DNA from: Mesorhizobium sp.
GTDB taxonomy: Bacteria > Pseudomonadota > Alphaproteobacteria > Rhizobiales > Rhizobiaceae
Reading direction: 5' to 3'
Assembly (NCBI GenBank): GCA_004020545.1
Contig: SAQE01000061.1
Span: 1-38,097, forward strand
Length of the DNA stretch: 38,097 nt
Shown here: positions 17,419 to 23,596 of the stretch, one piece after another
How the letters are laid out: the number at the start of each line of letters is the position of its first letter
Position numbering within the stretch: position 1 is the first letter of the stretch
Program-made: the position numbers and the translations under genes
The notes under the pieces: model-generated
Told to the model about the DNA's origin: nothing
The model's database searches: none
The model's input: only the letters and a program-made list of their open reading frames with translations

Positions 17419-19107
17419 CTACACGTCCACCCCGAACATCTCCCTGGCCTGCTCCGGCGTATAATAGCCAAGCCGGACATCTTCGACGACGAGCTTCGGA
17501 TCGCGCTCGCGCGGATCGCCATAGCCGCCGCCGCCGGGCGTGCCGACGCGCACGCGGTCGCCGGCCTTGAGCGCTATGTCCTGCTCCTTGGAAAGATGCG
17601 GCGGCACATGCGCTTCGCCGCCGCGGAACACGGTTACGCTGTTCGGCGCCCCGTCCCTGCCGCCGAGCGCGCCCTGCGGTCCGAAGCGGCCGTGATCCAT
17701 GACGAAGGACGCGCGGGCTTCACCTCGCAATATCTCGACCTCATAGGCCAGCCCGAAGCCGCCGCGATGCCTGCCGGCACCGCCGGAGCCTTCGCGCAGC
17801 GCATAGTGCCGGTAGAGCACCGGAAAGGCCTGCTCCATGATCTCGACCGGCGGCGACTTCGAAATGCCGATGGTCGAGCAGCCATTGCTTAAGCCGTCAT
17901 GGGCGGCATTGCCGCCATAGCCGCCGCCCGAGATCTGGTACATGACATAGTCGCGGCCGCGCGCCGGATCGTTGCCGCCGAGCGCGAAATTGCCGCTGGA
18001 GCCGGCGGGCGCCGCCGTCACCTTCTCCGGCAACGCCTGTACCATCGCCGCGAACACCGCCTCGGCGATGCGCTGCGAAACCTCCGCCGCGCAGCCGGAA
18101 ACCGGCCTTGGATATTTCGCGTCGAGGAAGGTGCCCTCCGGCCGTTTGACATTCAGCGGCTCGAAGGCGCCGGCACTGATCGGCACTTCCGGAAAAATAT
18201 GGCGCATGGCGAGATAGACCGACGACAAGGTCGTCGCCAGCACGCTGTTCATCGGCCCGGCGCAGGGTTTTGAGGAGCCGGCAAAGTCGAAGGTCAGCGT
18301 GTCGCTCTTCTTCTCGACGGCCAGATTGATGGTCAGCGGCTCGTTCACCACCCCGTCGGAATCGACGAAGGCCTGCGAGCGGTAGACGCCGTCCGGGATG
18401 ACGGCGATCGAGGCGCGCATCTGATCTGCGGCGCGGCGGCGCAACTCCGCGATAGCCTCGATGACGGTTTCGTCTCCGTAACGATCGAGGATTTCATTGA
18501 GCCTGTCCTGCCCGATCAGCAAGGCCGCCGCTTGCGCGCGAATATCGCCGATGCGCTGGTCGGCGACGCGGATGTTCGAGCAGATGATGGCGTAGATCTC
18601 CGGATCGAGCACGCCCCTCTTGAACAGCTTCACCGGCGGAAGCCTGAGTCCTTCCTGCTCGACGGCGGTGGCCGACGCCGAAAAGCCTCCCGGCACCGAG
18701 CCGCCGATGTCCGGCCAATGGCCGGTGTTGGATAGCCAGCAGAAGATTTTTCCACCGCGATAAACCGGCATGACGAAGCGCACATCCATCAGATGCGTGC
18801 CGCCGAGATAGGGGTCGTTGACGATGTAGATGTCGCCGGGTTCCGGCGCCAGGCAGCTTCCGTCGGCGATCATCTCGATCACCGTTTTGGTCGAATATTG
18901 CATGACGCCGACAAACACCGGCAGGCCCTGGCTGCCCTGCGCGATCAGCGAGCCGTGGACGGCCGAATAGATGCCGTCCGAGCGGTCATTGGCTTCGGCG
19001 ATGACCGGCGAGAAGGCCGCGCGGGAAAACGTCAGATCCATCTCGTCGCAGACCTGTTGCAGGGCCGCCTGCAGCACCGAAAGCGTGATCGTGTCGAGCT
19101 TTGCCAT
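17419..19107 (-). CDS. hyuB: Hydantoinase B/oxoprolinase family subunit
   Basis: A 562-residue subunit of the ATP-dependent hydantoinase/5-oxoprolinase family. It starts MAKLDTITLSVLQAALQQVC one base after the hyuA stop; a longer upstream frame overlaps hyuA and is rejected. Family motifs include FSPVIAEANDRSDGIYSAVHG near residue 36, GDIYIVNDPYLGGTHLMDVRF near residue 90, and the Gly-rich C-terminal part with GGGGYGDPRERDP. HyuB carries the amide-opening activity with HyuA, which supplies ATP-driven activation. Known substrates of the family are hydantoins, 5-oxoproline and N-methylhydantoin. Here the lactam made by the neighbouring reductase would be a chemically sensible target. No ligand can be read from the sequence. 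Confidence 0.92.
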   Translation of the reverse strand: MAKLDTITLSVLQAALQQVCDEMDLTFSRAAFSPVIAEANDRSDGIYSAVHGSLIAQGSQGLPVFVGVMQYSTKTVIEMIADGSCLAPEPGDIYIVNDPYLGGTHLMDVRFVMPVYRGGKIFCWLSNTGHWPDIGGSVPGGFSASATAVEQEGLRLPPVKLFKRGVLDPEIYAIICSNIRVADQRIGDIRAQAAALLIGQDRLNEILDRYGDETVIEAIAELRRRAADQMRASIAVIPDGVYRSQAFVDSDGVVNEPLTINLAVEKKSDTLTFDFAGSSKPCAGPMNSVLATTLSSVYLAMRHIFPEVPISAGAFEPLNVKRPEGTFLDAKYPRPVSGCAAEVSQRIAEAVFAAMVQALPEKVTAAPAGSSGNFALGGNDPARGRDYVMYQISGGGYGGNAAHDGLSNGCSTIGISKSPPVEIMEQAFPVLYRHYALREGSGGAGRHRGGFGLAYEVEILRGEARASFVMDHGRFGPQGALGGRDGAPNSVTVFRGGEAHVPPHLSKEQDIALKAGDRVRVGTPGGGGYGDPRERDPKLVVEDVRLGYYTPEQAREMFGVDV

Positions 19108-19108
19108 A

Positions 19109-21181
19109 TCAGGCCTCGCCGATGTCGATGATGATGTTGCCGTCCGCGTCCGAGCGCGCATGGTCGCCGGGTTCCAGCACCGTCGTGGCGTCCATCTGTT
19201 CCAGGATCGCTGGCCCCTCGATGACGGCATCGAGCGGCAGTTTTTCGCGACTGTAAACCGGGGTGTCGTGCCAGGTACCGTGATACCAGACTGGCCGGAT
19301 TTCACGGCGCGCTTCGTCAAGCGTTGCCGCGCGGCCTGCCGGGTCGATCAGCCGCGACAGGTCGATCTGTGGCCGCACGCCAGTGACCGAGGTGTTGAGG
19401 TTGACGAGGTTGGCGCGGATTTCCGGCAGCTCGACCTTGAAGCGCGCGAAGTAGGCCTTTTCGAATAGCTGCTGCAGCGTCGCCCGTGAAACCGATGAGG
19501 AGGGCAGCGGCACGTTGATGATATGCGTCTGACCGACGAACTGCATGTCGGCGGAATGGGTGACGCGGATCGCATCCGGCTTCACCGCTTCCTTGGCGAT
19601 CAGCGCCTCGCCTTCGTTACGGTGCCGTTCCAATACCTCGCAAAGCTTCGCTTCGTCGAGGCTCGCCACCGGCTGGTTGATCGTGTTGACGAAGTCGTGC
19701 CGCATATCCGCGACGACGCAGCCGAGGGCGTTGGTGATGCCGGGACGCGCCGGCACCAGCACCCTCGGCAGGCCAAGTTCGCGGGCAAGCGCCGTCGCAT
19801 GCAGAGGCCCGGCGCCGCCAAAGGCGAACAGCGCGAAATCGCGCGGGTCGTGTCCGCGCGATACCGACACCATGCGGATCGCGCCAGCCATCTTCATGTT
19901 GCCGAGCCTGAGCACGGCGCCCGCGGCCTCGACGCCGGAGAGGTTGGTGCGCTTGCCGATCCTGTCCTCGAAGATCGAGGTCACGCGCTCGACGGTGACG
20001 GGATTGTCGACCGCCAGCAGCTTCTTCGGCGCCAGCCGGCCGAGCACCAGGTTGGCGTCGGTGATGGTGGGTTCCGTGCCGCCGCGCCCGTAGCAGATCG
20101 GTCCGGGATTGGCGCCGGCGCTTTCCGGGCCGATCTGGATCAGCCCGGCGGCGTCGACGCGCGCGATCGAGCCGCCGCCTGCGCCGACGGTATGCACCGC
20201 CACCATCGGCACATGGATCGGCATCGCATATTCGATCTCGATCTCGTTCGACACGGCGGGCTCTGCATTGCGGATCAGCGCTACGTCGGTCGAGGTGCCG
20301 CCCATGTCGTAGGTGACGAGATTGCCGAAGCCGGCGCGCTTTCCGGTGTAGGCGGCGGCAATCACGCCCGAGGCGGGGCCAGACATCACCGTCTTGGCCG
20401 ATTCCTGCGTGACGAAGCGGGCCGAGATCATGCCGCCATTGCCATTCATGATCAGGAAGTCGCGTCCATAGCCTTTCGCCGCGAGTTCCTTGCGCAGCCG
20501 CTCGACATAGCGCTCGAGGATCGGCTGCACCGAGGCGTTGACCGCCGCCGTCACGCCTCGCTCGAACTCGCGCGCTTCCGAAAGCAGCGCATGACCGGTG
20601 GTGATGTGGCCGTTCGGCCAGATTTCGCGGGCAATCTCCGCCGCGCGGCGCTCATGCGTCGGGTTGGCGTAGGAATGCAGGAAATGGATGACGAGCGACT
20701 CGCAGCCGGCGGCGAGCAATCGCTTCACCGCGTCGCGCATCTCGTTCTCGTCGAGCGCCACGCGCACGGCGCCGGACGCCTCGACGCGCTCTGCAACTTC
20801 GAGCCGGAGATCGCGCGGAATGACCGGCACGAAGGTGCCCGTCATGCCATAGGCTTGCGGCCTCGTGCGCCGTCCGAGCTCGATCACATCGCGAAAGCCG
20901 CGCGTGGTGATCATGCCGGTCCTGGCCAGCCGGCGCTCCAGCACCGCATTGGTGGTGGTCGTCGTGCCATGCACGATGAGGTCGATGCCGTCGACCGGGA
21001 AGCCGGTCGCGGCAAGTGCGGCGACCACGCCAAAAGCCTGGTTTTCCACCGTGGTAGGCCTCTTGGCGATATGCACCTTGCCGCCCGCCTTGCCGTCGAT
21101 CAGCAGCAGGTCGGTGAAGGTTCCGCCGACATCGATGCCTGCGACAACATTTCCCGCCGACGCCGAAAATTTCTCATCCAT
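19109..21181 (-). CDS. hyuA: Hydantoinase A/oxoprolinase family subunit
   Basis: A 690-residue subunit with an actin-like ATPase fold. VVAGIDVGGTFTDLLLIDGK near residue 12 is the first phosphate loop. VTYDMGGTSTDVALI and HTVGAGGGSIARVD in the middle are the second phosphate and adenosine regions, and FAFGGAGPLHATALA lies in the second half. It phosphorylates the cyclic amide so that HyuB can open it. I chose ATG 21181, which places the GIDVGGTFTD motif close to the N-terminus as in the family; ATG 21214 would add eleven residues. Neither has a strong ribosome-binding site. It is the first gene of a two-gene operon divergent from fpr and faces the hydroxylase operon across a repeat. Confidence 0.92.
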   Translation of the reverse strand: MDEKFSASAGNVVAGIDVGGTFTDLLLIDGKAGGKVHIAKRPTTVENQAFGVVAALAATGFPVDGIDLIVHGTTTTTNAVLERRLARTGMITTRGFRDVIELGRRTRPQAYGMTGTFVPVIPRDLRLEVAERVEASGAVRVALDENEMRDAVKRLLAAGCESLVIHFLHSYANPTHERRAAEIAREIWPNGHITTGHALLSEAREFERGVTAAVNASVQPILERYVERLRKELAAKGYGRDFLIMNGNGGMISARFVTQESAKTVMSGPASGVIAAAYTGKRAGFGNLVTYDMGGTSTDVALIRNAEPAVSNEIEIEYAMPIHVPMVAVHTVGAGGGSIARVDAAGLIQIGPESAGANPGPICYGRGGTEPTITDANLVLGRLAPKKLLAVDNPVTVERVTSIFEDRIGKRTNLSGVEAAGAVLRLGNMKMAGAIRMVSVSRGHDPRDFALFAFGGAGPLHATALARELGLPRVLVPARPGITNALGCVVADMRHDFVNTINQPVASLDEAKLCEVLERHRNEGEALIAKEAVKPDAIRVTHSADMQFVGQTHIINVPLPSSSVSRATLQQLFEKAYFARFKVELPEIRANLVNLNTSVTGVRPQIDLSRLIDPAGRAATLDEARREIRPVWYHGTWHDTPVYSREKLPLDAVIEGPAILEQMDATTVLEPGDHARSDADGNIIIDIGEA

Positions 21182-21244
21182 TGTCGAAACCCGAAATGCT
21201 AAGACTACAGACATGTCCCAGTTTGGAAAGGTGTTTTACGCCCT

Positions 21245-21278
21245 GATCTTGACCTCAAGATCGTTTGTATACTAATAA
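21245..21278. promoter_or_regulatory. Double operator between hyuA and fpr
   Basis: GATCTTGACCTCAAGATC at 21245-21262 is a perfect palindrome with 8-bp arms around CC. TTTGTATACTAATAA at 21264-21278 matches the hydroxylase-promoter site at 12 of 15 positions. Both lie 50-85 nt upstream of the possible hyuA starts. TTGACC (21249-21254) and ACTAAT (21271-21276), 16 nt apart, could also be a plus-strand promoter for fpr. Which gene is controlled is not decided by sequence. Confidence 0.5.
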
Positions 21279-21401
21279 CTTTCCAACACAAGGGCCTGCT
21301 GCTGGCAGTGTGTGAGAATCGCGTCGGAACCCGACCGTTCAGACGCGAAGGGATAAAGTTTGGCGCCCGCGCCTCGCGTCCGCGCCGGAAAGTTGGGTTT
21401 G

Positions 21402-22229
21402 ATGAACACGACATCCGCGGTCAACATCGCCGGCGCCAGGCCGCTTCAGTTCCCGATCCCGGCCAATGTTTATGCCGAGACGGTGGTTTCGGTGAAGCAC
21501 TACACCGACCGCCTGTTCTCCTTCCGCATCACCCGTCCGCAGTCGCTGCGCTTCCGCTCCGGCGAGTTCGTCATGATCGGCCTGCCCAATGCCGAGAAGC
21601 CGATCTTCCGCGCCTATTCCGTCGCCAGCCCCGCCTGGGACGACGAGCTCGAATTCTTCTCGATCAAGGTGCCGGACGGTCCGCTGACCTCCGAACTGCA
21701 GAAGATTGAGGTCGGCGACACCGTCATCATGCGCCAGAAGGCGACCGGCACGCTGGTGCTCGACGCGCTGACGCCTGCAAAGCGGCTGTTCATGATCTCG
21801 ACCGGAACCGGCATCGCGCCCTTCGCCAGCCTGCTGCGCGACCCCGACACCTATGAGAAGTTCGACCACGTCTTCCTTACCCACACCTGCCGCGACAAGG
21901 CCGAGCTTCTCTATGGCCAGGAACTGGTGGCGGCACTTGAGAACGATCCGCTGATCGGCGAGCTGACCGGCGGCCGCGTCACGCTCTACAATTCGACGAC
22001 GCGCGAGGAGTCGCCTCGCATGGGCCGCATCACTGCGCTGATCGGCTCGGGCAAGTTCTATTCCGACCTTGGCATCGAAAAGCTCAACCCCGAGACCGAC
22101 CGCATCATGATCTGCGGCTCGATGCATATGCTCAAGGACGTCAAGGAACTCGCCGAGAGCCTCGGCTTCCAGGAAGGCTCGCTGAGCCACCCGGCAAGCT
22201 TCGTCGTCGAGCGCGCCTTCGTCGGCTGA
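21402..22229 (+). CDS. fpr: Ferredoxin-NADP(+) reductase
   Basis: A 275-residue FAD enzyme that moves electrons between NADPH and ferredoxin or flavodoxin. The FAD-binding motif RAYSVASP lies near residue 69, and the NADP-binding GTGIAPFASLL follows near residue 144. The C-terminus ends in VVERAFVG, as in the bacterial subclass found in alphaproteobacteria. I chose the ATG at 21402; a TTG 42 nt upstream in the same frame is less likely. It usually serves general redox and oxidative-stress roles. Its position next to a probable ferredoxin-dependent reductase operon means it could also feed electrons to ring reduction. No ferredoxin gene is present in the window. Confidence 0.92.
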   Translation: MNTTSAVNIAGARPLQFPIPANVYAETVVSVKHYTDRLFSFRITRPQSLRFRSGEFVMIGLPNAEKPIFRAYSVASPAWDDELEFFSIKVPDGPLTSELQKIEVGDTVIMRQKATGTLVLDALTPAKRLFMISTGTGIAPFASLLRDPDTYEKFDHVFLTHTCRDKAELLYGQELVAALENDPLIGELTGGRVTLYNSTTREESPRMGRITALIGSGKFYSDLGIEKLNPETDRIMICGSMHMLKDVKELAESLGFQEGSLSHPASFVVERAFVG

Positions 22230-22256
22230 GGCGCGTCGCAGTCCGCCAACATGTTG

Positions 22257-22276
22257 TTTTGACCGTATGGTCAAAA
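22257..22276. promoter_or_regulatory. RutR-like palindromic operator upstream of deoC
   Basis: TTTTGACCGTATGGTCAAAA has perfect 8-bp inverted arms around GTAT. Its core TTGACCGTATGGTCAA matches the known RutR consensus TTGACCANNTGGTCAA at all defined positions but one. RutR is a TetR-family repressor that senses uracil and controls pyrimidine breakdown in enterobacteria. The site lies about 105 nt upstream of the deoC start. The regulator itself is not in the window. Confidence 0.6.
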
Positions 22277-22323
22277 ATCTGCTGCTTCGGTGGCCTTTTT
22301 CCGCTATGACCCACTGAAGGACT

Positions 22324-22342
22324 CGTGAAGCATCGCTTCACG
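22324..22342 (+). promoter_or_regulatory. Small stem-loop in the deoC leader
   Basis: CGTGAAG-CATCG-CTTCACG is a perfect 7-bp stem with a 5-nt loop, 38 nt before the deoC start codon. It lies between the palindromic operator and the gene. No U-rich tail follows, so it is more likely a leader structure or a second protein site than a terminator. Confidence 0.35.
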
Positions 22343-22380
22343 GGCTATCTTCGGCTGAGGTCGCTGAGAAAGGGCAGGAG

Positions 22381-23430
22381 ATGAGCAGCACGATCCGCGA
22401 GGCGGGCGCAGGCGCGTCCAAGGTCATGCCGTTGCCGGCGCGCGCCGCAGCCAACACGCCGATGCCGGCGGAACACGGCATTGCCCGCAATCCCGGCATA
22501 AAGCTCGATCTCGGCTTTCTGGAATCGGTGCGCAGCGTCAACCGCTCTGCGCTGGAGCGCCGCGTCGCCACGCTCACCAAGCGGCGCTCGATCAAGGCCG
22601 ACAACCAGGCCGCCTGGCTGCTGCGGGCGATAGCCTGCATGGACCTTACCACGCTGAATTCCAACGACACCGACGAGCGCGTGCGCCGGCTCTGCGCCAA
22701 GGCGATCAACCCGCTGCGTAAGGATATCGTCGATGGCCTCGGCATCGCCGGCGAAGTAATCCGTCCGGCGGCGGTCTGCGTCTATCATCCCTTCGTCGCC
22801 ACCGCGGTCGAGGCGCTGCGCGGCACCGGCGTCCATGTCGCCGCCGTTTCGACCGCCTTCCCGCACGGGCTTGCGCCGCTATCGACCCGCCTGCAGGAGA
22901 TCGAGGCCTCGGTGCGCGACGGCGCCGACGAGATCGACGTCGTCATTCCGCGCGGCCTGGTCTACGGCGCCAAATGGCGCGAGCTGTTCAACGAGATCGT
23001 CGCCATGCGCGCCGCCTGCGGCGAGGCTCATCTCAAGGTCATCCTCGGCACCGGCGACCTTTCCACGCTGCGCAATGTGATGCTGGCCTCGATGGTGGCG
23101 ATGATGGCGGGCGCCGATTTCATCAAGACCTCGACCGGCAAGGAAAGCGTCAACGCCACGCTGCCCGTGGGCCTCGCCATGGTGCGCGCCATCCGCGCCT
23201 ATTTCGAGGAGACCGGCTATCTGATCGGCTTCAAGCCGGCGGGCGGCATTTCCACCGCCAAGGTTTCTCTCGATTGGCTGGTGCTGATGAAGGAAGAACT
23301 CGGCCGGCCCTGGCTCGAGCCGAACTTGTTCCGCTTCGGCGCCTCCAGCCTGCTCACCGACATCGAACGCCAGCTCGAGCATCACTTGACCGGCCATTAT
23401 TCGGCCAACCACCGCCACGCGATGGCGTAG
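22381..23430 (+). CDS. deoC: Deoxyribose-phosphate aldolase
   Basis: A 349-residue cytoplasmic aldolase that splits 2-deoxyribose 5-phosphate into acetaldehyde and glyceraldehyde 3-phosphate during deoxynucleoside breakdown. The Schiff-base lysine is Lys249 in ADFIKTSTGK; the supporting residues are Lys285 in GFKPAGG and Asp186 in EIDVVI. The core begins at MDLTTLNSNDTDERV near residue 87, so there is an N-terminal extension of about 75 residues compared with the E. coli enzyme, as in longer members of the family. The start ATG directly follows AAAGGGCAGGAG. The next gene is an aldehyde dehydrogenase that would oxidise the acetaldehyde. A RutR-like palindrome upstream suggests induction by pyrimidine-derived signals. 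Confidence 0.95.
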   Translation: MSSTIREAGAGASKVMPLPARAAANTPMPAEHGIARNPGIKLDLGFLESVRSVNRSALERRVATLTKRRSIKADNQAAWLLRAIACMDLTTLNSNDTDERVRRLCAKAINPLRKDIVDGLGIAGEVIRPAAVCVYHPFVATAVEALRGTGVHVAAVSTAFPHGLAPLSTRLQEIEASVRDGADEIDVVIPRGLVYGAKWRELFNEIVAMRAACGEAHLKVILGTGDLSTLRNVMLASMVAMMAGADFIKTSTGKESVNATLPVGLAMVRAIRAYFEETGYLIGFKPAGGISTAKVSLDWLVLMKEELGRPWLEPNLFRFGASSLLTDIERQLEHHLTGHYSANHRHAMA

Positions 23431-23436
23431 CACCCA

Positions 23437-23582
23437 CCCTCCCCCTTGTGGGGAGGGTCGCCGCGAAGCGGCGGGGTGGGGGTCGAAAAAGCAAATCAAC
23501 TTGTCAAATGCACCAATCCGCTAGCCATTTACCCCCACCCCGATCGGCTCTGCCGATCGACCCTCCCCACAAGGGGGAGGGC
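23437..23582. repeat. Palindromic intergenic repeat between deoC and the ALDH16 gene
   Basis: The left arm CCCTCCCCCTTGTGGGGAGG continues into GTCG and a short CCGC/GCGG stem. The right arm, near 23558-23582, reads CGACCCTCCCCACAAGGGGG. Inner GGGGTGGGGGT and ACCCCCACCCC are also inverted. It lies within an apparent operon and ends just before the ALDH ribosome-binding site AAAGGAGG. Confidence 0.8.
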
Positions 23583-23596
23583 AAAGGAGGCGCCCC

